Source: Pedobacter sp. BS3 (GTDB lineage Bacteria; Bacteroidota; Bacteroidia; Sphingobacteriales; Sphingobacteriaceae). Taken from it: DNA of 64,000 nucleotides. Every line of letters begins with the position of its first letter. Position 1 is the stretch's first letter. This document shows, in pieces, positions 1 through 7,863 of this stretch. Below the pieces are notes generated by a model. It made no database searches and was not told where the DNA came from. It worked only from the letters and a program-made list of their open reading frames with translations. Both the position numbers and the translations under genes were made by a program. Location: the NCBI RefSeq assembly GCF_008274585.1, contig NZ_VTRT01000002.1, forward strand, positions 1 through 64,000, written 5' to 3'.

Positions 1-56
1 TTGATAACTACTTCCCAGGCATTACGGTTTCCTATATAGCCTACTATTCCACACAT
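1..56 (-). CDS. glmS: glutamine-fructose-6-phosphate aminotransferase, N-terminal fragment at window edge
   Basis: Only the first 18 or so codons are present; the gene runs off the left edge. The translation begins Met-Cys-Gly-Ile-Val-Gly-Tyr-Ile-Gly, the N-terminus of class II glutamine amidotransferases, and the following residues fit GlmS better than asparagine synthetase or PurF. In this family the Cys after the initiator Met becomes the N-terminal nucleophile that hydrolyses glutamine. GlmS makes glucosamine-6-phosphate, the entry to UDP-GlcNAc, so its place at the tail of a polysaccharide operon makes sense. The structured repeat starts right next to the start codon. With so few residues, another class II amidotransferase cannot be fully excluded. 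Confidence 0.72.
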   Translation of the reverse strand, partial: MCGIVGYIGNRNAWEVVI

Positions 57-332
57 AGTGTTAAGTCAAAATTAAAAGTTGAGCGAAGCGAGATCCCCCG
101 GGTAATCCGGGGTTCGGGATTAAAAGTTAAAATTGTTAATGAATTTAAAATCAGAAACATACAGATGAATTTTCGAATCAGTTTATAGTTAACTAAGAAC
201 ATGTTTAAATTTCATAGATGTGACAATTGTGAATGGACGGTGAAGACACCGTCCATGGCTTCCTGCCGCTGCTGGTGTCCCCACCAGCAGCAATAAAACC
301 ATTGTTTCATGAAATTTAAACATGTTCTAAGT
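57..332. repeat. long structured repeat, copy 1 (direct repeat of 6438-6629)
   Basis: The stretch reads, in order, a heptad tract (63-83), a GC-rich hairpin made by CCCCGG and CCGGGG, the words TTCGGGATTAAAAGTTAAAA and AAATCAGAAA, and then the inverted-repeat element at 192-332. The same words in the same order and orientation recur at 6438-6629. The two copies bracket the block from fcl to the DUF354 gene. No protein is encoded. Confidence 0.8.
192..332. repeat. MITE-like element with 24-bp terminal inverted repeats and two internal hairpins
   Basis: The ends are inverted copies of each other: AGAACATGTTTAAATTTCAT near the left end and its exact complement near the right end, extending to 24 bp with one mismatch. 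Inside lie two perfect hairpins. One at 235-254 reads GGACGGTGAAGACACCGTCC. The other at 268-291 has a 10-bp stem GCTGCTGGTG with a TCCC loop. Right-half and left-half fragments of the same element occur near 6557-6625 and 30397-30471. There is no transposase, so if it moves it is non-autonomous. Confidence 0.8.
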
Positions 333-355
333 AATAGTTTGGCATATAATTAAGT

Positions 356-541
356 TAACGTGAGTCCGGGTTAAGGCGCAGGCTCGTCCCGATTTACAAC
401 CGGGATGCCAGAAAACGGCGTTTGCAACACTGCAATATTGCTTAAGACAATCAAAGGCAGCTGTTACCGGCATTACAAATGCCGGAGATTTATGCACTCG
501 TTTTGCAAACGAGCGCAAACAGGAAACGAGCGCAAACAGGA
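356..541. repeat. multi-hairpin dispersed repeat, copy 1 (second copy 30509-30707)
   Basis: This stretch matches 30509-30707 over most of its length. It starts with TAACGTGAGTCCGGG and holds a chain of short hairpins with TT-(TGC/ACA/TAC)-AA centres, for example CCGGCATTACAAATGCCGG and CTCGTTTTGCAAACGAG. The word AACGAGCGCAAACAGG is duplicated at its right end, and the right terminal inverted repeat seen in the other copy is missing. An 83-codon open frame here is a by-product of the repeat. Confidence 0.8.
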
Positions 542-565
542 TAACTTTTAAACCAAGGAGATCAA

Positions 566-1507
566 TTATATCATGCATTCAGGCAGCTTTTGGCTAATTT
601 CATCGTAGACCTGCCGTATGCCTTCTTCTAATGCAATGCCGGCTTTCCAGCCCAGCCGGTTAATTTTAGACACATCCAGCAACTTTCGTGGTGTTCCATC
701 GGGCTTGCTACTGTTAAAAATCAGCTTCCCTTTAAAGCCAACTATCTTCTGAATCAATAGAGCAAGATCACGAATAGAAATGTCAGCTCCGCAACCGATA
801 TTGATCTGCCCGGCTTCGTTATAATGCTGCATCAGAAAACAGCAGGCTTCTGCCAAATCGTCTACATGCAAAAATTCACGTAAGGGCGTTCCTGTCCCCC
901 ATATCTCCACTTCGCCGGCATTGTTTTCTTTAGCTTCGATCATTTTTCGCAGTAATGCCGGCAGCACATGCGAGTTATGCAGATCATAATTATCATTTGG
1001 GCCATATAAATTTGTTGGCATTACCGAAATAAAATTGCAGCCGTATTGTGAGCGATAGGCATCGCATAATTTGATCCCGGCAATTTTGGCTATGGCATAC
1101 GGCTCATTTGTATATTCAAGCGGGCCGGTCAGCAAGGCTTCTTCTGTTAACGGTTGCTCTGCCAGCTTAGGATAAATACACGACGACCCCAGGAAAAGCA
1201 ACTTTTTAACCTGTGCCTGGTAGGCGGCATCAATGATATTGCTCTGTATCATCAGGTTATCATACAGAAATCCGGCCCGGTAGGTATTGTTGGCCATAAT
1301 GCCTCCTACCTTAGCCGCAGCAAGAAATACATAATCAGGCTTTTCTGTGGCGAAGAACTGCTGTACGGCCTGCTGGTTCCTCAAATCCAGCTCACGGGAC
1401 GTACGGGTAATAATAGTTGTATACCCGTGCTTTTCAAGCACCCGGGCCAGTGCCGAACCAACCATTCCACGATGCCCGGCTATATAGATTTTACTGTCTT
1501 TTTCCAT
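566..1507 (-). CDS. fcl: GDP-L-fucose synthase
   Basis: The 313-residue product is a short-chain dehydrogenase/reductase of the epimerase type that converts GDP-4-keto-6-deoxymannose to GDP-L-fucose with NADPH. Seen in the protein: the N-terminal dinucleotide-binding motif GHRGMVGSA, the GSSCIYP segment carrying the catalytic Ser, and the YAIAK segment carrying the Tyr and Lys of the catalytic triad. Length is normal for the family. It is the last step of the manC-gmd-fcl pathway whose other two genes lie directly upstream in the operon. The gap of 58 bp to manC suggests cotranscription. Downstream lies the structured repeat and then glmS. Confidence 0.95.
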   Translation of the reverse strand: MEKDSKIYIAGHRGMVGSALARVLEKHGYTTIITRTSRELDLRNQQAVQQFFATEKPDYVFLAAAKVGGIMANNTYRAGFLYDNLMIQSNIIDAAYQAQVKKLLFLGSSCIYPKLAEQPLTEEALLTGPLEYTNEPYAIAKIAGIKLCDAYRSQYGCNFISVMPTNLYGPNDNYDLHNSHVLPALLRKMIEAKENNAGEVEIWGTGTPLREFLHVDDLAEACCFLMQHYNEAGQINIGCGADISIRDLALLIQKIVGFKGKLIFNSSKPDGTPRKLLDVSKINRLGWKAGIALEEGIRQVYDEISQKLPECMI

Positions 1508-1565
1508 GTAAATTGTACGTTATTATAATTTGCCAACCGGCACTGTTAAACTAAACTCTTTTAGA

Positions 1566-2564
1566 TCAGGACAACAGAACAGGCTTTTCTATTTCAAGGC
1601 GCTCATATACCTTTTTTACATCCTGCGATGCGCTTTTGGGCAGAATAAGCAGGACATCTTCTGTATTTACCACAACAAGGTCTTTAACTCCTACAAATTC
1701 AACATGCTTATCTACCCCTAATACCATGTTGTTATGAACAAACCGGTGCTGCTGCACCTCTTTTTCAAAATATTCCCACATCGATTCAAATGAACCTAAA
1801 TCAGACCAGCCAAAAGCTGCCGGCACAACTTTGATCTTACCCGACTGCTCCATTACAGCATAGTCTATGCTTTTAGCGGGAATGAGCATGGATTCCTTTA
1901 GCGGGAGCATATTACCCCGCCGCTTGCTCCAGGCGTTTAGAACAGCCGTAAACAGTGCGGGCTCATAAGTACAAAGCTCTTCGAGATAAACACCTGCCTT
2001 AAAGCAAAACATCCCGCTGTTCCATAAAAAGCGGCCGCTTTGTACAAACTCTCCGGCATGTGTATAGGATGGTTTTTCACGAAAACTGATCACATTGTTG
2101 TTTGCGTATTCGATATAACCGTAGCCTGTTTCGGGGCGGGAAGGTTTTATACCAAACGTTACCAGGTAGCCGTCAAGAGCCAACGTTTCGGCCTCCTGAA
2201 CGGCCGCTATATAAGCATCCTGATCTTGTATAATATGATCGGAAGGGCAAACCAGCAATACATCTTCAGCATCAGCGGCAAAAGCTGCAAAAGCTATGGC
2301 TGCAGCAGTATTTCGCGGAGCCGCCTCAATAATTTCGGTATACGGCTTAATTCCCGCAGCTTCAAGAGCTCTTTGCGATAGCTGGTAGTTATCAATATTG
2401 CCAACTACAACGGTATGACCGGCTAAAACCGCATTACGTTCTGCACATAACTGGAACAGGGATCTTTGTTCAAATAAAGGGATATATTGTTTGGGACGGG
2501 ATTTGCGTGAAAGCGGCCACAAACGGCTGCCAACACCACCGGAAAGGATAACACTAATCATCAC
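1566..2564 (-). CDS. manC: mannose-1-phosphate guanylyltransferase
   Basis: This 332-residue protein makes GDP-mannose from mannose-1-phosphate and GTP. It shows the nucleotidyltransferase signature near the N-terminus (LSGGVGSRLWPLSR followed by PKQ), the CPSDH segment and the FREKP segment typical of the family. Length fits the single-domain GMP form; the phosphomannose isomerase domain found in bifunctional enzymes is absent, so mannose-1-phosphate must come from ManA/ManB encoded elsewhere. It starts with two adjacent Met codons, so the start may be 3 nt further in. Only 9 nt separate it from gmd, which points to a common transcript. Confidence 0.94.
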   Translation of the reverse strand: MMISVILSGGVGSRLWPLSRKSRPKQYIPLFEQRSLFQLCAERNAVLAGHTVVVGNIDNYQLSQRALEAAGIKPYTEIIEAAPRNTAAAIAFAAFAADAEDVLLVCPSDHIIQDQDAYIAAVQEAETLALDGYLVTFGIKPSRPETGYGYIEYANNNVISFREKPSYTHAGEFVQSGRFLWNSGMFCFKAGVYLEELCTYEPALFTAVLNAWSKRRGNMLPLKESMLIPAKSIDYAVMEQSGKIKVVPAAFGWSDLGSFESMWEYFEKEVQQHRFVHNNMVLGVDKHVEFVGVKDLVVVNTEDVLLILPKSASQDVKKVYERLEIEKPVLLS

Positions 2565-2573
2565 GATCTTTTC

Positions 2574-3689
2574 TTATTCAAACTGGTTGAGTACCTGGTA
2601 TCCTGCATCGTGTAAGAGCTTTTCTTTACGGAAAGTTTCTACATCTGCCCAAACCATATCTTTAACCAAAGCCAGCAGATCGTATTTCGGGATCCAGCTC
2701 AGTTGTTGCTTAGCTTTAGTTGGATCACCGATCAGCAATTCCACCTCGGTTGGACGGAAATACCGTGCATCTACTTCTACCACGACGGTTCCGGCTTCAA
2801 CCTGGAAATCAGGGTTTGAGCAGGCAGTAACTGTTCCTTTCTCATTCACACCCCCGCCGGTAAATACAAGCTCAATACCCAATTCGGCGAAAGCCATTTT
2901 TACAAAGTCGCGAACGGTGGTAGTATGACCGGTAGCAATAACAAAATCACCGGCTTTATCCTGCTGCAGGATCAGGTACATGGCTTCAACGTAGTCTTTT
3001 GCATGTCCCCAGTCGCGTTTGGCGTCTAAATTTCCCAGATATAGCTTTTCCTGTAATCCTGTTGCTATTTTAGCCGCAGCACGTGTTATTTTGCGTGTTA
3101 CAAAGGTCTCGCCCCGCAATGGACTTTCGTGATTAAACAATATGCCGTTTGATGCAAATATGCCATAGGCCTCCCTGTAATTTACCGTGATCCAGTACGC
3201 GTAAAGTTTGGCTACAGCATACGGCGAACGCGGGTAAAACGGCGTGGTTTCTTTTTGCGGAACTTCCTGCACCAGTCCGTACAGCTCTGACGTGGAAGCC
3301 TGATAGATCCTGGTTTTATCCTGAAGGTTTAACAATCTTACCGCCTCTAAAATGCGTAATGTTCCTATGCCATCGGCATTAGCGGTGTATTCGGGAACGT
3401 CAAAGCTTACCTGCACATGGCTCATGGCTCCCAAATTATAGATCTCATCGGGTTGTACCTGCTGGATAATGCGGATCAGGTTTGTTGAATCGGTCAGATC
3501 GCCGTAATGCAAAATAAAGTTCCGTTCAGGCTCATGCGGATCCTGGTACAGGTGATCGATTCGGTCTGTATTAAACAATGAGCTTCTGCGTTTAATACCG
3601 TGTACTTCGTAATCTTTTGAAATTAATAATTCGGCCAGATAGGCCCCATCCTGCCCGGTAATACCGGTAATTAGCGCTTTCTTTTTCAA
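2574..3689 (-). CDS. gmd: GDP-mannose 4,6-dehydratase
   Basis: The 371-residue protein dehydrates GDP-mannose to GDP-4-keto-6-deoxymannose, the committed step to GDP-fucose. Visible motifs are the N-terminal [16 protein letters not shown]-binding loop, KRRSS, the QASTSELYG segment with catalytic Thr/Ser and Glu, and the YAVAK Tyr-Lys pair. Length is usual for the family. It stands upstream of manC and fcl in the same orientation, so substrate supply and both later steps are clustered. GDP-4-keto-6-deoxymannose can also feed rhamnose or perosamine, but the presence of fcl points to L-fucose. Confidence 0.96.
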   Translation of the reverse strand: MKKKALITGITGQDGAYLAELLISKDYEVHGIKRRSSLFNTDRIDHLYQDPHEPERNFILHYGDLTDSTNLIRIIQQVQPDEIYNLGAMSHVQVSFDVPEYTANADGIGTLRILEAVRLLNLQDKTRIYQASTSELYGLVQEVPQKETTPFYPRSPYAVAKLYAYWITVNYREAYGIFASNGILFNHESPLRGETFVTRKITRAAAKIATGLQEKLYLGNLDAKRDWGHAKDYVEAMYLILQQDKAGDFVIATGHTTTVRDFVKMAFAELGIELVFTGGGVNEKGTVTACSNPDFQVEAGTVVVEVDARYFRPTEVELLIGDPTKAKQQLSWIPKYDLLALVKDMVWADVETFRKEKLLHDAGYQVLNQFE

Positions 3690-3695
3690 TGGATA

Positions 3696-3765
3696 TTTGT
3701 TGTTTGTTGTTCGTCTTTCGTTGTTAGTTGTTAGTTGTTCGTAAATCGTAAATCGTAAATCTGTT
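3696..3765. repeat. heptad tandem repeat between gmd and the sugar transferase gene
   Basis: About ten consecutive 7-nt units follow each other without slipping. They begin with TTTGTTG twice, pass through TTAGTTG twice, and end with three CGTAAAT-type units. The tract fills nearly all of the 78-bp gap inside the operon. The unit differs from tracts at other loci but the period is the same. Confidence 0.85.
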
Positions 3766-3767
3766 TG

Positions 3768-4886
3768 TTATTTGCTTCTTGCTCCTTTAAATAAAATGTT
3801 GTTAAAGGCTTTGAACAAATAAGTAAGATCCGTTTTTAAAGGATGTTTGATGTAAGATTCGATATACCGCATTTCAGAGTCAACCAGTTCCGGGAAACTG
3901 TCGGGCAGATCGGCATAAAAAGGAGGAATAAGCCCGGGCTTGCTTAAGCACCTTTTTTCCTGTGCTTCTTTAGGGTACATGCTAAATTTATGGTTGCTCA
4001 GGGGGCGAACGCCCACAATTTTTATATCGCCTTTTATCAGGTTGATGAGCATGGGTAGCTCATCAATCCAGAATTTCCTGCAAATTCTGCCGGCAGTGGT
4101 TACCCTGAAGTCCTCATTGGCCTTATCACCATTTGCAGTGCCATATTTTTCGTAAACATACTGCTGCAGATATTCTGAATAAGCATACATTGTTCTCAGC
4201 TTATATACATTAAATACTTGGCCTCCCTTGCCAACCCGTTTAAGCCGGATAAGCAATCCGTAGTGCGGATCTTTGCCCAATACCGGTTCCTTTATCTTAC
4301 GGGCAACAAAGTAAAAGCGGTTGTTTATGTATCTTTCGGCCAAAACCTCAAACCCACAATAATAAAGGCGTCCCAGTATCTCTGTTTTAGAGTATATCTG
4401 CTTTTTTCCCCTGGTAATGAAGTTATAGAAGCTTTTGGTAAGCCTGAACATGGGAAATATCCTGTGAAACAGCGTATCAAACAGGTAATGTACCCGGTTT
4501 AGCGGCCATGGCATGGTATTTAATATCCGCTCTTTACGACTGGCAAATACTTCGGCGCTGTTAACGTATAATCCCCCGGTGGCTATTTTAGCATTTACCG
4601 AGCGGAAAAAGTCATTAAGCGCCGGGATATCATTGAGGTTTCTAAGGTTAATGATGTGGCGATACCTGTTCCTGTTCAGCCAGTCGATATTAAAGGGCGA
4701 GCTTGTGGCAGTAAGAAATACCGAGTCGTCCAGATCTATGTGTTCTGCAATAAAATTATACGTACCGTCTCCGGCCAATTCTGTAATAAAATCCCTGACC
4801 GGGGAGATACGCCAGGGATAATCTATTGATTTTAATGAAGTTAATTCATCGGGAAATGAATGTCCCGGCAATTCAGCTAATTGCAT
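3768..4886 (-). CDS. bacterial sugar transferase with a methyltransferase-like N-terminal domain
   Basis: The C-terminal part (about residues 205-372) matches the bacterial sugar transferase family, which moves a sugar-1-phosphate from a nucleotide sugar to undecaprenyl phosphate and starts the repeat unit. Key features are YKLRTM (228-233), the catalytic Asp-Glu pair in WIDELPML (D275, E276) and GVRPLS (292-297). The usual hydrophobic re-entrant helix in front of the catalytic core is not visible. Instead residues 1-200 resemble the later half of a class I methyltransferase: an FFRSV...GGLYV segment near 94-108 and a GRLYYCGFEV...YFVARK segment near 172-197, with no glycine-rich SAM motif. 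This is a fusion, or a degraded methyltransferase fold reused as a scaffold. It is the only candidate initiating transferase in the cluster. Confidence 0.8.
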   Translation of the reverse strand: MQLAELPGHSFPDELTSLKSIDYPWRISPVRDFITELAGDGTYNFIAEHIDLDDSVFLTATSSPFNIDWLNRNRYRHIINLRNLNDIPALNDFFRSVNAKIATGGLYVNSAEVFASRKERILNTMPWPLNRVHYLFDTLFHRIFPMFRLTKSFYNFITRGKKQIYSKTEILGRLYYCGFEVLAERYINNRFYFVARKIKEPVLGKDPHYGLLIRLKRVGKGGQVFNVYKLRTMYAYSEYLQQYVYEKYGTANGDKANEDFRVTTAGRICRKFWIDELPMLINLIKGDIKIVGVRPLSNHKFSMYPKEAQEKRCLSKPGLIPPFYADLPDSFPELVDSEMRYIESYIKHPLKTDLTYLFKAFNNILFKGARSK

Positions 4887-4981
4887 AAACAGAAATATTA
4901 AGCGTAATCAAAGACTGAGATGTATGATTTGAGCTCAGATACAAGCTCTTATAAGAATTTTATGCCATCCGGCAGCTAAGC

Positions 4982-5350
4982 TTAGCGGGTATGTTTCATG
5001 GTAAGCCTGTAAAACACCGCCCCTGTTAACATACCGGCCACATTAGCCCTGATATCATTTACATTAAAGGTGCGGTAGGGAATACCAAGCTGGATATATT
5101 CTGCCAGTACGGTAATTACCAAACCTATTGCAAGCCAATAACCTGCTTTCAGCCTGTTGTTCTTAGCTGGTTGTAAAAACATCCACGGTACAAATAATGA
5201 ACCATGAAAAATATGATCAAGGCGTATGTGAAAAATAAATACATTATTCATTGCCTGCTTAAGGGGCGTAACGGGAACACTTAACGCAAGAATTACCAAT
5301 ACCAGATAAGCGGTTATGAACAGCCCTATCTGTTTAGAGCAACGCCCCAT
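4982..5350 (-). CDS. VanZ-like small membrane protein
   Basis: The 122-residue product has about three to four hydrophobic segments: residues 8-28, one around 45-62 containing HIFHGSLFVPWMF, one near 70-90 and a C-terminal one. The LDHIFHG and E-x-x-Q-L-x-x-P...D-x-x-x-N-x-x-G pattern is typical of VanZ-family proteins, including many stand-alone Bacteroidota members. The function of such stand-alone VanZ proteins is not settled. It shares one base with the end of the upstream DUF354 gene, so the two are translationally coupled. Its position in the polysaccharide operon suggests an envelope role, which is inference. Confidence 0.75.
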   Translation of the reverse strand: MGRCSKQIGLFITAYLVLVILALSVPVTPLKQAMNNVFIFHIRLDHIFHGSLFVPWMFLQPAKNNRLKAGYWLAIGLVITVLAEYIQLGIPYRTFNVNDIRANVAGMLTGAVFYRLTMKHTR

Positions 5351-6420
5351 TATTTAAACCTGTTCTGATACATCCGGTTAATGCGCATGCTCAATATACT
5401 ACGCGGATAATTTTCAAACGTATCTACCAGCATTTTGGTAGGATTGATCATTTCTGATAGCATAATATCCCGTTTTTGTTTTGTTGATTCACTTAAATCT
5501 TCCCCGGACAGCAGCTCGTCTATTTTGTCCAATACCCCGGCAGAGCTTCTGAAGCCGCAGATCAACCCCCGTTTTTCCTGCTCTTTCATATAACCCAGCT
5601 CTAACGAGTTTACATAAATAGCGGGTGTGCCCAACATGGCGCATTCGGAAGCCATTGTTGCGCCCTCGCCTATAAACAATGTTGCGCAGGCTAACACATC
5701 GTGTATTTGCGAAGGAGAAATCTTTATCCGGTACTGTTCTAAATCCTGGGGCATGGAGCCTTCGGCACAGATAAAAACCCGGTATTTGTCTTTCAGCCGT
5801 TCAATAATTGCTCTTTTGGTTTGTAGATCCAGTCCTGACTGGCCGATGTCGTGATTGGCATTCCATGATACAAAACGCAGCAATACATACGGCTGACCGG
5901 GCTCAATCCCGAGCTGCTTATAAATGTCCGGATCGGGTTTAAAGTAATCTTTATGCAGGTAAAGTAACTCCATGAATCCGTTAAAGGATATTTGCTTGTA
6001 ACCCAGCTGCGACATAAAGCAAAACGGTGTAAATACTACGTTAGAAAATGGCAGGTAAAATTTCCGGGCCGTGTTTGCGTGCTCGGTATCGTCAAACGTG
6101 ATATGCGGCTTACGTAAAAGCCATGAAACCTGCGCCGCATAGGGCGAAACAAAGCTTAAAAAATAATCGGGCTTGAATTTCCGGGCTTTTTTATACAAAA
6201 ACCAATCGGCTTTGAGCATATAAATGAGCTTGCCTATTGCACTGTTTTTGCCCCGGCCCCGCGAATAATAATCCAGTTTATACTCATTTAATAACTGATG
6301 GGTTACTTCCTTATCACGGGCAGTGATCAGTATATCATGCCCCTTATTTCGCATAATGCTTATAAAATTCTTAAAATAGTGAACATGTGCCGGATGGCCG
6401 ATATCGATCAGGATTCTCAT
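5350..6420 (-). CDS. DUF354 family protein (GT-B-like fold)
   Basis: The 356-residue protein begins MRILIDIGHPAHVHYFKN, the typical N-terminus of DUF354 proteins, which resemble UDP-GlcNAc 2-epimerase and GT-B glycosyltransferases. A C-terminal segment, GEGATMASECAMLGTPAIY (around residue 255), corresponds to the nucleotide-sugar binding region of that fold. No biochemical activity is firmly established for the family. In this cluster it could act as a glycosyltransferase or an epimerase. It overlaps the vanZ-like gene by one base, and the upstream gap holds the second copy of the structured repeat. Confidence 0.82.
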   Translation of the reverse strand: MRILIDIGHPAHVHYFKNFISIMRNKGHDILITARDKEVTHQLLNEYKLDYYSRGRGKNSAIGKLIYMLKADWFLYKKARKFKPDYFLSFVSPYAAQVSWLLRKPHITFDDTEHANTARKFYLPFSNVVFTPFCFMSQLGYKQISFNGFMELLYLHKDYFKPDPDIYKQLGIEPGQPYVLLRFVSWNANHDIGQSGLDLQTKRAIIERLKDKYRVFICAEGSMPQDLEQYRIKISPSQIHDVLACATLFIGEGATMASECAMLGTPAIYVNSLELGYMKEQEKRGLICGFRSSAGVLDKIDELLSGEDLSESTKQKRDIMLSEMINPTKMLVDTFENYPRSILSMRINRMYQNRFK

Positions 6421-6437
6421 TGTAAAATTGACGGAGG

Positions 6438-6629
6438 CAGTGTTAAGTTAAAAGTTGAACGTAGTGAAACTCCCCCGGGTAATTGGGGGTTCGGGATTAA
6501 AAGTTAAAACCAGTAATACATTAAAAATCAGAAATATACGGATGAATTTCCGAGTAAGCTTCAGCCGCTGCTGGTGTCTCCACCAGCAGCAATAAAACCA
6601 TTGTTTCATGGAATTTAAACCTGTTCTTA
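6438..6629. repeat. long structured repeat, copy 2 (direct repeat of 57-332)
   Basis: This copy shares with 57-332 the words GTGTTAAGT, CCCCCGGGTAAT, GGTTCGGGATTAAAAGTTAA, AAATCAGAAA and GATGAATTT. It ends with the hairpin of 10-bp stem GCTGCTGGTG (loop TCTC) and an AATTTAAAC-TGTTCT right end. The left inverted repeat and first hairpin of the inner element are missing, so this copy is internally deleted. It fills the gap between the DUF354 gene and the glycosyltransferase gene. Confidence 0.8.
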
Positions 6630-6647
6630 GCAGCAGAACAGGTAAGC

Positions 6648-7793
6648 TTATTGAAACCCATTGTAAATTGCTTCCAGTAGTTGCTCTTTTTTTGAAACAT
6701 CCAGGTGTTCCATAGCGTATTGCTGCCCCTGCCGGCCTAAATTTTTTCTCAGACCTGGATCATTTGCTGTTTTAAGGATGGCCTGGCATAATGCATCAAC
6801 ATCATTTTCATGAACCAGCAAGCCTGTTTTGCCGGTTTCAATGATATAGGGAATGCCGGCATGAAAGGTTGAGATCACGGGTAACCCGGCAGCCATTGCC
6901 TCAACTATTGCCCCCGGGATACCTTCCTTATCGGCGTTTTTATGGACTATGCTGGGATGTATAAAAACATCTGCCTGCTTTAAGTAAGTTAGATGCTGCT
7001 GCGATGCATAGGCTATTTTGCCAAATACAGAGACATAGCGCTGCATATTGTTCAGCTTTATAAAGCGCATGATATCATGCCATTGTAACCCGGAGCCAAC
7101 AATGGTCAACTGAATTGCCGGATTGATACTTTGAGCTTTTTTAAACGCTTCCAGCAAAAAGAGATGCCCTTTTTTGGGCGTCAGGCTGGAAATAATGAGG
7201 TACGATACATGCTTACCTGACGGATCATAATTATGCCGGCCGTAAAATTTGGCCAGGGGGATCCCGTGGTAATGGATCTTAATTTTTTCTTCCGGACACC
7301 CCAGTTTCAGCAGGTCTTTTTTCATATCCTCAGACATTGCTAAAACAACATCGGCATGTTTAAAAACCCTTTGTTTAAGATAATATTTACCATATCCGCC
7401 TAAGCGCTGCGGAAAACTGCTGCAATCGTAACCGTAAAATGAAACTACTTTAGGCTTTGCAATGTGCCTTAGCAACGGAAGATAGATCCCGGCATCTGTT
7501 CCGTAATGAAAATGCAATATATCAGCATCATTTACAAATTCACGTATCTTCCGGGCTTCCCGCGTGGTGATCAGCTTAACCAGCTTAAATTTTATTTTAC
7601 CCCAAAAATTGCCTGCCCCTGATAAATCTAATGTTTTAAAACCGGTGTTATGGAATGTGCTGAAACCTCCGCCCTGATCGGTTTTAATTTTATAAACAAT
7701 ACCGGGAGTATATGCTATATGATTTACTACCTGGTTTTGAATAAAGGAAGCCTTTAACTGGCTGGATTTTCTGACAAAGTGTATAACTTTCAT
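6648..7793 (-). CDS. glycosyltransferase family 4 protein
   Basis: A roughly 380-residue GT-B retaining glycosyltransferase. The C-terminal half carries the donor-site pattern: ISSLTPKKGH after the linker, then HPSIV...EGIPGAIVEAMAAGLPVISTFHAGIPYII with the E-x7-E motif. The N-terminal half includes HFHYGTDAGIY and SFYGYD. The sugar it adds cannot be read from sequence. The start chosen is the fourth codon of the longest frame (Met-Lys-Val-Ile-His-Phe), because family members begin with this beta strand; the longer start would be 7802. It is one of three consecutive glycosyltransferases that presumably build the repeat unit on the cytoplasmic face. Confidence 0.9.
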   Translation of the reverse strand: MKVIHFVRKSSQLKASFIQNQVVNHIAYTPGIVYKIKTDQGGGFSTFHNTGFKTLDLSGAGNFWGKIKFKLVKLITTREARKIREFVNDADILHFHYGTDAGIYLPLLRHIAKPKVVSFYGYDCSSFPQRLGGYGKYYLKQRVFKHADVVLAMSEDMKKDLLKLGCPEEKIKIHYHGIPLAKFYGRHNYDPSGKHVSYLIISSLTPKKGHLFLLEAFKKAQSINPAIQLTIVGSGLQWHDIMRFIKLNNMQRYVSVFGKIAYASQQHLTYLKQADVFIHPSIVHKNADKEGIPGAIVEAMAAGLPVISTFHAGIPYIIETGKTGLLVHENDVDALCQAILKTANDPGLRKNLGRQGQQYAMEHLDVSKKEQLLEAIYNGFQ

Positions 7794-7863
7794 AAAATGC
7801 ATTACCTGCTGTGCAGGATCTTTGATTATGCTGTAGCGTTAAAAAATTTAATATCCCAACAAC

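Noticed and set aside
327-578. 83-codon minus-strand frame resembling the frame at 30427-30672
   Set aside because: Both frames are translations of the multi-hairpin repeat; the similarity is at DNA level with structural covariation, and nothing indicates a protein.
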